From positions 1 through 27,096 of the forward strand of contig JBDHUM010000013.1 in the NCBI GenBank assembly GCA_039809125.1: DNA of 27,096 nt, given 5' to 3'. Source of the DNA: SZUA-359 sp039809125. Its GTDB lineage: Bacteria; Patescibacteriota; Saccharimonadia; Saccharimonadales; Saccharimonadaceae. The notes under the pieces were generated by a model. That model made no database searches, was not told the origin of the DNA, and was given only the letters and a program-made list of their open reading frames with translations. A program made the position numbers and the translations under genes. This document shows positions 15,614-22,761 of the stretch, piece after piece (position 1 is the stretch's first letter; each line of letters starts with the position of its first letter).

Positions 15614-16456
15614 ATGTCTGTCAACTCAAGAGCTAAATTGATCACCGTTCAGGGACAAGCCAGGGGTGGTAAAGGTACCATTGCCGCAGCCTTACTTCGT
15701 GAGCTTGAAATTAATCACTCTGTCTATGCAATCGACCAAGGTCAAAAGTTTCGAGTGCTAGCCAAGCTTGCGCTTGACGCCGGGATCGATCCAGAGGATT
15801 TGACTTCGCTTGAGAGTTTCATCGGTGCAGCAACAACTAAACGCGCCCTACTTGATACGCTGGCTGATCTGGCTACAAGAAGCAAAGACGAAATCGACAG
15901 ACTACTCTACACTCCAGAAGTAAACAACGCTTCGGGTATGGCGGGTAAGCTGTCGTTGACACAAGATGTAGCAGTAGAAGTGTTGTTCGATGAAGTTCGT
16001 CGCCAGTCGCCTAAGTATGATGTTATTTTGATTGATGGGCGCGCTATGCAGTCTAAAGGCACGAAACTGATGGACGAAGGCGTTGTCGATTATGTCGTTG
16101 CGATCGATGTTAGTTGTAGTCCGATGACAGCGGCTAAGCGACTACTGGGCTTGAGTGTTTCGGCCGATGTAGATGAATATACCAGTCAGCAAAAATCTGA
16201 TTTATTGCGGCTCGTCAATGATATCGATCGTCGTAACAGTTCCGATGCTCGTCGTGCTAGCTACCCTTCCCTACCAATTCGCGGTGCCTATGAGTTTGAC
16301 GTATTGCACCAGTGGACTGATGCTAATTTAGAAAAAATCGCTCAGCGGGTTCGTACGGCTGGTGCTATTGCAGTTGATAATTCGTATACCCGCACAAAAG
16401 AACAACTCACCGAACCAGTAGTGCGGCTAGTCGGTTTGCTACTGCGTGAGAACTAG
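15614..16456 (+). CDS. Cytidylate-kinase-like P-loop protein
   Basis: The protein has 280 residues. The P-loop is VQGQARGGKGTIAAAL (about 12-27). The segment VILIDGRAMQSKGTKLM followed by VVAIDVSCSPMTAAKRLLG mirrors the D-G-R region and the strand and LID of (d)CMP kinase. NDIDRRNSSDARRASYPSLP matches the IxxRDxxDxxRxxxPL signature of cytidylate kinases. The insertion between about 60 and 105 is larger and unlike standard Cmk, and the protein is longer than the usual 220-230 residues. It may be the organism's CMP kinase or a paralogue with another role. It lies upstream of, and on the same strand as, the glycosyltransferase cassette but has its own promoter. Confidence 0.75.
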   Translation: MSVNSRAKLITVQGQARGGKGTIAAALLRELEINHSVYAIDQGQKFRVLAKLALDAGIDPEDLTSLESFIGAATTKRALLDTLADLATRSKDEIDRLLYTPEVNNASGMAGKLSLTQDVAVEVLFDEVRRQSPKYDVILIDGRAMQSKGTKLMDEGVVDYVVAIDVSCSPMTAAKRLLGLSVSADVDEYTSQQKSDLLRLVNDIDRRNSSDARRASYPSLPIRGAYEFDVLHQWTDANLEKIAQRVRTAGAIAVDNSYTRTKEQLTEPVVRLVGLLLREN

Positions 16457-16532
16457 ATGACATATCGACTCTCGCTGGTGTGCAAGACTGACCTGATACT
16501 TGAAAATTGATCTCAGGAGACTCCGTCATTTT

Positions 16533-16541
16533 TGATATACT
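16533..16541 (+). promoter_or_regulatory. Extended -10 promoter of the GT4 / hydrolase cassette
   Basis: The sequence reads TGA-TATACT (TATACT at 16536-16541), then 11 nt, then the ATG at 16553. The predicted leader is about 5 nt and lacks a Shine-Dalgarno. Confidence 0.55.
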
Positions 16542-16552
16542 TTATTGAGCCT

Positions 16553-17740
16553 ATGAAAATATTAATCTCGAGCGAAAGTTACTGGCCAAACAAGGATGGC
16601 GGCGCAATATTTGAGCACCGATTGGTGCATGATTTGATTAAAGATGGACACGAAGTGGCCGTGTTAGTACCCGGGAGTAGATGGCGCAGCTACATCGAAG
16701 AAGACGGAAAAAGTTTGATTTACCGCGTGGCGTCAGTACCACTGCTGTTTAATCGAGACGGCTATCGAATTAGTTACTACGCTCGAGCGCAAGTACAACG
16801 GGCACTCGATGAATTTCGGCCAGATATTATTCACATCAACACCATGGCGCTCACTGGTATATCGCTAGCTCGTCACGCTAAAAAACGCACTATTCCAATG
16901 ATCGCGACCAATCATTTGATGCCAGAAAATGTCTTGATGAGCCTGGGGCAGTTGCAGCACGTAAGGTTAGTGAAGAAGCTTTTCTGGAAGATAATCGTGC
17001 GTTTTCATGAGCAGTTTGCGCTGGTGACTAGTCCCACTCAAACAGCGGTCAATTTACTGCATAAGTATGGACTACGCCGTCCACTTGAAACCGTGAGTAA
17101 CGGCATCGATACAGAACGCTATCGTCCGACGACAACAAAAAAGTCACTCACAACGATCAAAAAATACGGTATAGGCGCGCATGGCTACATTCTCTATCTG
17201 GGTCGAGTTAATGCCGAAAAACGACTCGATCTCTTGCTCGATAGCTTTGCTATTACGCTCAAAAGCATTCCCGAGGCACACTTAGTGATTGCGGGCAAAG
17301 GCAATCGTTTGGATGCTCTGCGAGACTACGCAAAAGCAAAAGATATCGCAAAAAACGTCACCTTCACTGGGCTCGTTAGCGATGAAGAAAAATTAAACCT
17401 GTATCAACAGGCAAAAATGTATGCGATTTCTTCGCCCGCCGAGCTGCAAAGTATTACAACCCTCGAAGCGATGGCCTGCGCATTGCCGATAGTGGCCGTT
17501 GATAAGATTGCTTTAAAAGAGCTTTGTCATGACCAAGAAAATGGCTATTTGGTACCCTTCGGTGATAAAAAAGCATTTGCCATAGCGCTCGAATCGCTTT
17601 GGAAAAACCAAATACTTGCTGGCGAGTACGGCAAAAAATCACGTGAGATTGTACTGAAACACCATTCGTCTGATTCGACAAAACGAGCGTTTGAGCGTAT
17701 TTACGAACGTGTCGTATCGAGCAAAGGATTGCTTGAGTAG
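16553..17740 (+). CDS. GT4-family glycosyltransferase
   Basis: The protein has about 395 residues with a GT-B fold. The N-terminal acceptor domain begins MKILISSESYWPNKDGGAIF with the GG loop typical of family 4, followed by IHINTMALTGI and MIATNHLMPENV. The C-terminal nucleotide-sugar domain has ILYLGRVNAEKRLDLLLDSF, LVIAGKG and VTFTGLVSDEEK, then the EX7E-type motif in SPAELQSITTLEAMACALP. Family 4 members with this arrangement are retaining transferases, often mannosyl- or glucosyltransferases acting on lipids or glycans at the inner membrane face. The frame opens at a TTG (16532), but the ATG at 16553 behind the -10 box is the better start. Its stop is directly followed by the hydrolase GTG. 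Confidence 0.93.
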   Translation: MKILISSESYWPNKDGGAIFEHRLVHDLIKDGHEVAVLVPGSRWRSYIEEDGKSLIYRVASVPLLFNRDGYRISYYARAQVQRALDEFRPDIIHINTMALTGISLARHAKKRTIPMIATNHLMPENVLMSLGQLQHVRLVKKLFWKIIVRFHEQFALVTSPTQTAVNLLHKYGLRRPLETVSNGIDTERYRPTTTKKSLTTIKKYGIGAHGYILYLGRVNAEKRLDLLLDSFAITLKSIPEAHLVIAGKGNRLDALRDYAKAKDIAKNVTFTGLVSDEEKLNLYQQAKMYAISSPAELQSITTLEAMACALPIVAVDKIALKELCHDQENGYLVPFGDKKAFAIALESLWKNQILAGEYGKKSREIVLKHHSSDSTKRAFERIYERVVSSKGLLE

Positions 17741-18580
17741 GTGGTCAGTTACGATGAGTGGATGCAGCAGAAACTTCAGCGACAGACGTTGATTGTTGAT
17801 GGTGCCGAGGTGGGTATCTGGTGTACGCCCTATACTGCTGGCAAAAAACGCGTTTTACTGTTTCATGGTATTGGTGGCGATCGCTATGGTATGGTGCCGC
17901 TTGCGGCTGAATTAGCACGCGATTACCAGGTTTCGATTGTTGAATTACCCGGACACGGGGTAAGTGTCGAGCAATCGATCGCAAACCTCGCAGCTATGCA
18001 GATGTGGTATCAGCGAGTTGTTGCTGCCTGCGAAAAACATAGTGGCGCGGCTAGTTACATTATTGCTCACTCATATTCATGCAGCTTTGTCTGCACCGAG
18101 ACGGTATCAAAAGCTGCTGTGATATTGTTAAACCCTGTACCGATACTCAGCATGCTCTCGAGATTTTACTTGTATGTAGTGGCTTATTTTCCAGCACTTA
18201 TCGTACCAATATATAATTCTCGACTGCTTACAACAATCCGGACATACTATCTTACTGCTAATAGTGATAGTCTTGGGAAACAAAGATTAGATTGGGTGGG
18301 TGGCCACGCTGCGAGTCATGCCCAAATTGCCTATCAAATACGGTTAGTATATGCGACGATGCAGGGTGCATCTGAAGGGCGTGAAGTTGAAAAATCGCCC
18401 GATGCAATCCTGATCACTTCGAAGGATCGTATGGTAAAAGCAGGTATGAACACCCCTGACATGATTGCACTGCACTACGACACTAACAAAATTATTAGTC
18501 TACCAGGCGGGCATTTATTACCACTAGAAGGACCTGACGTGGTTGCGGCTGTACTACGCGATAGTGCACTTCTGGTATAA
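17741..18580 (+). CDS. Alpha/beta-hydrolase fold protein
   Basis: The protein has 279 residues. The oxyanion strand is VLLFHGIGGDRYGM, followed by VELPGHG. The nucleophile elbow is IIAHSYSCSF (AHSYS, in place of GxSxG), the acid is probably Asp in LITSKDRMVKAG, and the base is His in LPGGHLLPLEGPD. All three triad positions are filled, so activity is plausible. The substrate is unknown; being between two GT4 genes, it may act on a lipid or acyl group of the same glycolipid (inference). The GTG start immediately follows the TAG of the preceding gene (no intergenic base), so it depends on the upstream cistron for translation; an in-frame ATG at 17762 is an alternative. The -10 box of the next gene overlaps its stop codon. 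Confidence 0.87.
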   Translation: MVSYDEWMQQKLQRQTLIVDGAEVGIWCTPYTAGKKRVLLFHGIGGDRYGMVPLAAELARDYQVSIVELPGHGVSVEQSIANLAAMQMWYQRVVAACEKHSGAASYIIAHSYSCSFVCTETVSKAAVILLNPVPILSMLSRFYLYVVAYFPALIVPIYNSRLLTTIRTYYLTANSDSLGKQRLDWVGGHAASHAQIAYQIRLVYATMQGASEGREVEKSPDAILITSKDRMVKAGMNTPDMIALHYDTNKIISLPGGHLLPLEGPDVVAAVLRDSALLV

Positions 18581-18581
18581 T
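18573..18581 (+). promoter_or_regulatory. Consensus extended -10 promoter of the second GT4 gene (leaderless)
   Basis: The sequence reads TGG-TATAAT (TATAAT at 18576-18581), then 8 nt, then the ATG at 18590. It overlaps the TAA stop of the hydrolase (18578-18580), so an internal promoter is embedded in the cassette. Confidence 0.7.
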
Positions 18582-18589
18582 ACAGCATA

Positions 18590-19942
18590 ATGCGTATCGG
18601 CCTGTTCACCGACACTTTTCGTCCGTCTATCAATGGTATTGTCTTTGTAGTGGAGATGCTTAAGAAGCGGCTGGAGGAAGAAGGACATGAGGTGTATGTG
18701 TTTTGTCCAGCGCGATCGATGCGTCCCAGTCGTGATCTTGAATTTGAGGATGAACACATCGTGCGTTTTCCTAGCATTAAGGGTGCATTTTTCGATGATT
18801 ATGACACTTCGATATTTTTCCCTCCACGGGTTGTACAGCAAATAAAAGACCTCAATCTTGACATCATTCACATCTTCACGCCATCGCAGGTCGGACTAGT
18901 AGGGGTTCAGGCTGCCTGGAAGAGTGATACACCATTTATCGTGCAGCACTCGACGGATTTGTATGAGTTCGTCGAGCATTATCCGGTTGTTTTGCCAGGC
19001 GTACTTGCTTTAATTGGTATTGTACTACCGTTTACGGTACATCTTGGCGGGCAGGATATACGCGAAATTATAAAGCTGTATAAACCGCGTCGCGGGGTGA
19101 CGAAATGGAATCAGTATATTATTGAACGTGGCATCACAATTTTGTACGCCAAAGCCGACGCCGTGATAGTATTGTGTCGAAAAAGCCAAGATCAGCTGTG
19201 TTCGTGGCAGCACCACGAAAAGTATCTTTACGATGTTACATTAATGCCAAATGGTGTCGATGCATTGCCAAAACCGTCAGTCAGCGACGTGAAACTGTTT
19301 CGCCAACAACATGGTATCGAAAAAGACGATGAAGTGTTTGGGTTTGTTGGACGATTGGCAGCCGAAAAAAATCTTGATTTATTGATCGAAGCGGTCGAAA
19401 AAGTGATTCGCAAGCGACCGCAAGCGAAATTGATGTTTGTCGGAGATTTTGAGTATCGTGAAACACTTGAAGCGCACGCCAGAGCTTCGAAAGCTGCGGA
19501 TAGAATTATCTTTACGGGGGCTTTACCGCGCGAACAACTAGGCGTGGCATATGCTTGCATGAAAGTATTTGTTTTTCCGTCCCTTAAAGATACACAGGGC
19601 TGGGTATTGCACGAAGCAGCGCACGCCGGTTTGCCGATTGTTATTATCGACCGCGGTCTTTCAGAGGTGGCTGTCGAAGGTAAAAATGCCCTATATGCTA
19701 AAAATACGTCAGCTAGTGTTGCGCACAGTATAGTCACGCTTCTAAGTGACAGCACAATGCAACGTGATTTTTCTGTTGCCGGTAAAAAAATTGCTCGTCG
19801 TTACAGTGAAACAAGACAGGTTACTTCGCTCATTCGATTGTATGATGATGTCATTAAGAGTCACACGCCTCGTCCTGTATCTGGATTGCGCTCTCGTTTG
19901 CGCCGGCGTAAAACGAATGTTCCAGAGGAAAGAAGCTTTTAG
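18590..19942 (+). CDS. GT4-family glycosyltransferase (second of the cassette)
   Basis: The protein has 450 residues and is GT-B. The N-terminus is MRIGLFTDTFRPSINGIVFV, with an S-x-N-G loop typical of PimB/MgtA-type and diacylglycerol glycosyltransferases. IHIFTPSQVGLVGVQ and FIVQHSTDLYEFVEHYP follow. A hydrophobic insertion (about 128-150, LPGVLALIGIVLPFTVHLGG) could be a membrane-association element. The donor domain has FGFVGRLAAEKNLDLLIEAV, LMFVGDF and IIFTGALPREQL, then VFPSLKDTQGWVLHEAAHAGLP, where the first Glu of the usual EX7E is replaced by Asp. The C-terminus is very basic (SRLRRRKTN), which is consistent with peripheral membrane binding. Its last 4 bases overlap the convergent smpB stop. 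Confidence 0.93.
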   Translation: MRIGLFTDTFRPSINGIVFVVEMLKKRLEEEGHEVYVFCPARSMRPSRDLEFEDEHIVRFPSIKGAFFDDYDTSIFFPPRVVQQIKDLNLDIIHIFTPSQVGLVGVQAAWKSDTPFIVQHSTDLYEFVEHYPVVLPGVLALIGIVLPFTVHLGGQDIREIIKLYKPRRGVTKWNQYIIERGITILYAKADAVIVLCRKSQDQLCSWQHHEKYLYDVTLMPNGVDALPKPSVSDVKLFRQQHGIEKDDEVFGFVGRLAAEKNLDLLIEAVEKVIRKRPQAKLMFVGDFEYRETLEAHARASKAADRIIFTGALPREQLGVAYACMKVFVFPSLKDTQGWVLHEAAHAGLPIVIIDRGLSEVAVEGKNALYAKNTSASVAHSIVTLLSDSTMQRDFSVAGKKIARRYSETRQVTSLIRLYDDVIKSHTPRPVSGLRSRLRRRKTNVPEERSF

Positions 19943-20415
19943 CGGAGCAGGCGTTTATGCTCGCGGTCGATATCGCGGCGTTTGATAGTTTGACGCTTGT
20001 CGTATTTTTTCTTACCCTTTCCGAGAGCTATTACGAGTTTAAGGTATTTTCCTGAATTCAAAAACTTCGTCGGCACGATTGTCATGCCGTCTTTTTTACG
20101 AGCAGCTAGCTCATCAATTTGTTTGCGGTGTGCTAAAATTCGGCGAGGGCGGCTATCGACGGTGCGGGCATTTGCCTGTCCTTTTTCGTTTAATCGCAAG
20201 CTAAAACTAGCATTACTGAGCCAAAGCTGGTTGTCCTTTATAGATACAAACGCGCCGCGTAGTTGTACGTGACCGTCTCGCGCAGCCCGTACTTCGGGGC
20301 CAGTCAACTCGATTCCCACCACTAAGTCGTCTGCAAGTTCATAATCAAATCGAGCCCGGCGGTTAATAACGGCTGTGGGTGGAGCTGACTTTTTGGATAA
20401 GCCTTTTTTAGCCAT
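19939..20415 (-). CDS. smpB: SsrA-binding protein SmpB
   Basis: This is the tmRNA partner in trans-translation, which rescues stalled ribosomes. It has 158 residues, normal for the family. Signature segments are INRRARFDYEL, GIELTGPEVRAARDGHVQL (the canonical GxELxGxEVKSxR region), AFVSIKDNQLWLSNASFS, KQIDELAARKKDGMTIVPTKF and the basic C-terminal tail ALGKGKKKYDKRQTIKRRD, which enters the A site. An extended -10 box lies 6 nt before the ATG. I found no tmRNA gene (ssrA) next to it. Confidence 0.97.
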   Translation of the reverse strand: MAKKGLSKKSAPPTAVINRRARFDYELADDLVVGIELTGPEVRAARDGHVQLRGAFVSIKDNQLWLSNASFSLRLNEKGQANARTVDSRPRRILAHRKQIDELAARKKDGMTIVPTKFLNSGKYLKLVIALGKGKKKYDKRQTIKRRDIDREHKRLLR

Positions 20416-20421
20416 ACGGCT

Positions 20422-20430
20422 ATTATAACA
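20422..20430 (-). promoter_or_regulatory. Extended -10 promoter of smpB (leaderless)
   Basis: The minus strand reads TGT-TATAAT (TATAAT at 20427-20422), then 6 nt, then the ATG at 20415. Confidence 0.65.
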
Positions 20431-20467
20431 GAGAGCCTACTGTAGGATGTTAGCTGATTTTCGGCTG

Positions 20468-20662
20468 TCATATCCAAGCGACCAAAGACAACGACGGCAT
20501 TTGCTGCAGTTTCTCTGAGTTACCTGACACTAAGTTTCTAGTAGTTGATTCGTTAAATACTTTGTCGAGGTGGTCACCTATCTTTCTAAGTTGACCTTCA
20601 ATTGATAGGTACTCTGCCCGGCTGCGCCCTCGCACAAAGCCGTTAACGAATAAAAGTGCCAT
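20468..20662 (-). CDS. Possible small hypothetical protein
   Basis: This is a 64-residue open frame (MALLFVNGFVRGRSRAEYLS...) in the otherwise unexplained 20416-20833 interval. It has no Shine-Dalgarno and no convincing -10 at the right spacing, and I do not recognise it. Its composition is protein-like (IEGQLRKIGDHLDKVF could be a helix), but it could equally be chance. Confidence 0.3.
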   Translation of the reverse strand: MALLFVNGFVRGRSRAEYLSIEGQLRKIGDHLDKVFNESTTRNLVSGNSEKLQQMPSLSLVAWI

Positions 20663-20784
20663 CTCTAGACGCTTTGATTACACCGCTTCCGACCGGTAGC
20701 AATGTATGGACTATTCTAGCACTAACGCTCGGTTCACTGCTGGTTTCATTTGGGCTTTTGGTTTATCGACGAAATAGTCGATAA
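20656..20784 (+). CDS. Tiny ORF resembling a sortase sorting-signal tail
   Basis: This 42-residue frame runs from GTG 20656 to TAA 20784. It encodes TPLPTGSNVWT followed by a hydrophobic helix of about 20 residues (ILALTLGSLLVSFGLLVY) and ends in the basic tail RRNSR. That order (LP-T-G, membrane helix, short positive tail) is the architecture of a C-terminal cell-wall sorting signal, although the motif is LPTG and lacks the usual residue between P and T. No signal peptide or larger ectodomain is in frame upstream (TAA 12 nt before the GTG), so it may be the surviving 3' end of a truncated surface protein, or a small membrane protein. It has no clear ribosome-binding site. Confidence 0.4.
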   Translation: MPSLDALITPLPTGSNVWTILALTLGSLLVSFGLLVYRRNSR

Positions 20785-20787
20785 ACC
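20760..20787. repeat. Perfect 11-bp inverted repeat (hairpin) over a stop codon
   Basis: GGTTTATCGAC (20760-20770), a 6-nt loop GAAATA, then GTCGATAAACC (20777-20787). The TAA of the LPTG-tail ORF lies in the right arm. Neither strand has a T-run immediately after it (plus continues ATCATCTT), so it is not a standard intrinsic terminator; it may be a weak one or an RNA-protecting stem. Confidence 0.75.
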
Positions 20788-20833
20788 ATCATCTTACTAA
20801 CAAGATATTGACGGTAGTGTTGGCTAGAAAAGC

Positions 20834-21160
20834 CTAGAGCCCGTCGGGATCAGAGTTATCTAAATCACTGCAAAAATCAGCTGATTTCTTGTCCCGAAAT
20901 TTGAGGACAGCGCGAAGTGCATCGGAAGCGTTCCGTAGCGATGTGAGCGGTGTCGGCTTGTCAGAATCAGTACGTGCTTCCCTGAGGCTATTGAACAATC
21001 GTCTGGCTGTTTTGCCGAGAGCTGCAGGTTCGCGCGGATTATCCCAGCGGTTCATAAATGCCTCTACTGTTTCATCAGTTCCTGGAAGTGCTACTGGATT
21101 TTCTTCACTGCCATTATTACCCCCTAGCGTTTCGAGCCTCTCATGTGTAGTAATTGCCAT
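20834..21160 (-). CDS. Small hypothetical protein
   Basis: The protein has 108 residues from the ATG at 21160 (MAITTHERLETLGG), chosen because GAGGAG lies 6 nt upstream, one of the best Shine-Dalgarno sites in the window; the frame opens 18 nt earlier. It is hydrophilic, with an N-terminal disordered part and a helical C-terminal half (ALGKTARRLFNSLREA, LRNASDALRAVLKFRD). It has no recognised domain, membrane segment or signal. It is divergent from the next gene across an AT-rich 138-nt spacer (21161-21298). Confidence 0.7.
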   Translation of the reverse strand: MAITTHERLETLGGNNGSEENPVALPGTDETVEAFMNRWDNPREPAALGKTARRLFNSLREARTDSDKPTPLTSLRNASDALRAVLKFRDKKSADFCSDLDNSDPDGL

Positions 21161-21298
21161 CACTGTCTCCTCATGCATTAATCATTTTGTTAAAAAATAT
21201 ATATTCCAAAAATATCACATTTCTACTGAGCTGTCGAGTAAAGCCAGGGAGAATATGATTGAATTGCAAATAATTCTATAATATTATATCGTAAGATA

Positions 21299-22228
21299 AT
21301 GTCAGAGTGCTCATATCAAAGATTTAGTATTTTAGCTGGTGATAATAAAAGTGTTGCTGGTGGTTTACATGATCGTGGAAAGCCTGACGCTTCAATCTTA
21401 GAAGTAGGTAATAACGGGCGAGTCTATGTTAGTGGCAAATTATCCGGCAGAATTAGACCCTTTGTTATGTGTGGAGGTATATTGCAGCGGCCTGAGAACC
21501 CAGAGACACAACAAAAGGTTGACGCGATTGCCAAAGCAACAAAACGCACTATGTTTATGGTGGGTACTCCCGGTTTAGACCAAACGATTCCCGACATCAA
21601 CACCATTAGCAACATAATGCATGGTGATTTTTCAGGGGTGTGTGAGGAAATGTGGAACAGGCTGCTCGAATCTTTTGAACAATGTGGGACTAAGCAAGAA
21701 GACCTTCAGGCGCTGAGAATTGGTGTTTACGGTATAGGTGCGGCCATGGCACTGCACATGATACATAACGCACCCAAAGAAGTTAGTTTTTCGGGATTTG
21801 ATCTATGGAATTTTCCAGAGGTTGCATTTACCGAACACAACGATCTTATGTCAGGGGGTAATCACCTGGGAGGAGCTGCTATGCGTTTACTGCAGTTATT
21901 ATCATACAGAAGGTATGGGGTGCCGATTGCGTTTGCTACTGGGCTGGCAAAAGGTCCCGCGCCTCGCGATATTATAGTAAATGCTCTAGAAAATGGCCGC
22001 TTACACATTGACGCGGTAGCTACTATTATCGGTGGAGGTGATCATTATGTTAGCCCCGAAAGTATGAGGGAGCGCTTGGCTGAAGAGATTGGCAGGAACA
22101 TACTAACACGTCGAGTATTGGTATCGCAGCCGATCGAATACGGTGAAATAACGGAGGAAAGTGTAGTTCGCAGTGTGTTCTGTCAGGTTGAAAATTTACC
22201 AGAACCAGATATTTATTTCGGCGATTGA
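21299..22228 (+). CDS. Unknown protein, possibly an alpha/beta-hydrolase-like pseudoenzyme
   Basis: The protein has 309 residues, is soluble and has no signal peptide. I do not recognise a family with confidence. The central part LRIGVYGIGAAMALHMIHNAPKE has the strand-turn-helix look of a hydrolase nucleophile elbow, but the serine position is occupied by Tyr/Gly/Ile. AVATIIGGGDHYVSPESMRE resembles the strand with the acid of such folds. If the fold is right, the catalytic serine is missing. An AT-rich TATAATATTATATC stretch ends 8 nt before the ATG, and there is no Shine-Dalgarno. It ends with a 16-nt convergent overlap with the next gene. Confidence 0.75.
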   Translation: MSECSYQRFSILAGDNKSVAGGLHDRGKPDASILEVGNNGRVYVSGKLSGRIRPFVMCGGILQRPENPETQQKVDAIAKATKRTMFMVGTPGLDQTIPDINTISNIMHGDFSGVCEEMWNRLLESFEQCGTKQEDLQALRIGVYGIGAAMALHMIHNAPKEVSFSGFDLWNFPEVAFTEHNDLMSGGNHLGGAAMRLLQLLSYRRYGVPIAFATGLAKGPAPRDIIVNALENGRLHIDAVATIIGGGDHYVSPESMRERLAEEIGRNILTRRVLVSQPIEYGEITEESVVRSVFCQVENLPEPDIYFGD

Positions 22229-22692
22229 GATGATTTGAGGTAAGCGATTGTCTCCCCACGCAGCGCTAGTCGACTCAATAGCTGTTCTTCTGTCGGCTGT
22301 TCTTGAACTGGATGGAGTTTAAGGTAATCTTCACGGGCTTGACGTAAGGTCTTTTTTATCAAATCAAAACGTACTCCGTTTTGATAGTCTTGCAGGGCAC
22401 GCGCCCAGAGAAACTGACCATATGCACAGCGCTCTGCGTCAGTTTCATCATCACTAAAATAATCTAAAATTTCACAGATTTCTCTTACACCTGTCGCTGA
22501 AATATGTACTCTTTCGGTTTCAAAATCGTAGCGATGTGGATGATGATGTAATGTCGCTGCAGTAACACCGATATGTCGAACAGTCTTACTAACTCGGTGG
22601 CGTGGCCATTGGTTATTAGCAATGGTATTCGTGTCTGTCCGACTATCTACCTTTGCTGTTCTTACTTCGTGCAAACTCACTACTTCGGCCAT
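22213..22692 (-). CDS. Hypothetical protein
   Basis: The protein has 159 residues. A hydrophilic N-terminus is followed by a His-rich patch (TLHHHPHRYDFE) and a helical C-terminal half (EICEILDYFSDDETD, QFLWARALQDYQNGV, LIKKTLRQAREDYLKLH). It has no membrane segment and no recognised domain. A GATACT box lies 7 nt before the ATG at 22692. Its start is divergent from the ABC-F gene across about 70 nt, and its end overlaps the preceding convergent gene by 16 nt. Confidence 0.72.
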   Translation of the reverse strand: MAEVVSLHEVRTAKVDSRTDTNTIANNQWPRHRVSKTVRHIGVTAATLHHHPHRYDFETERVHISATGVREICEILDYFSDDETDAERCAYGQFLWARALQDYQNGVRFDLIKKTLRQAREDYLKLHPVQEQPTEEQLLSRLALRGETIAYLKSSQSPK

Positions 22693-22745
22693 TTCGTGTA
22701 GTATCGCTCAAAGTGCCACGTTAGTCAAGTAAAGGGCCGTGTGTT

Positions 22746-22754
22746 TGGTACAAT
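22746..22754 (+). promoter_or_regulatory. Extended -10 promoter of the ABC-F gene (leaderless)
   Basis: The sequence reads TGG-TACAAT (TACAAT at 22749-22754), then 7 nt, then a GTG at 22762. This placement decides the start: the frame is open from a GTG at 22741, but the promoter lies inside that extension. Confidence 0.6.
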
Positions 22755-22761
22755 ACTCTCA

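Noticed and set aside
20416..20833. Possible tmRNA (ssrA) next to smpB
   Set aside because: No tRNA-like Ala ends with an encoded CCA and no tag-peptide reading frame could be found.
20889..21281. 130-residue plus-strand frame
   Set aside because: It is antisense to the 20834-21160 gene, which has a strong Shine-Dalgarno; the plus frame is low-complexity Ser/Arg-rich and lacks a start signal.
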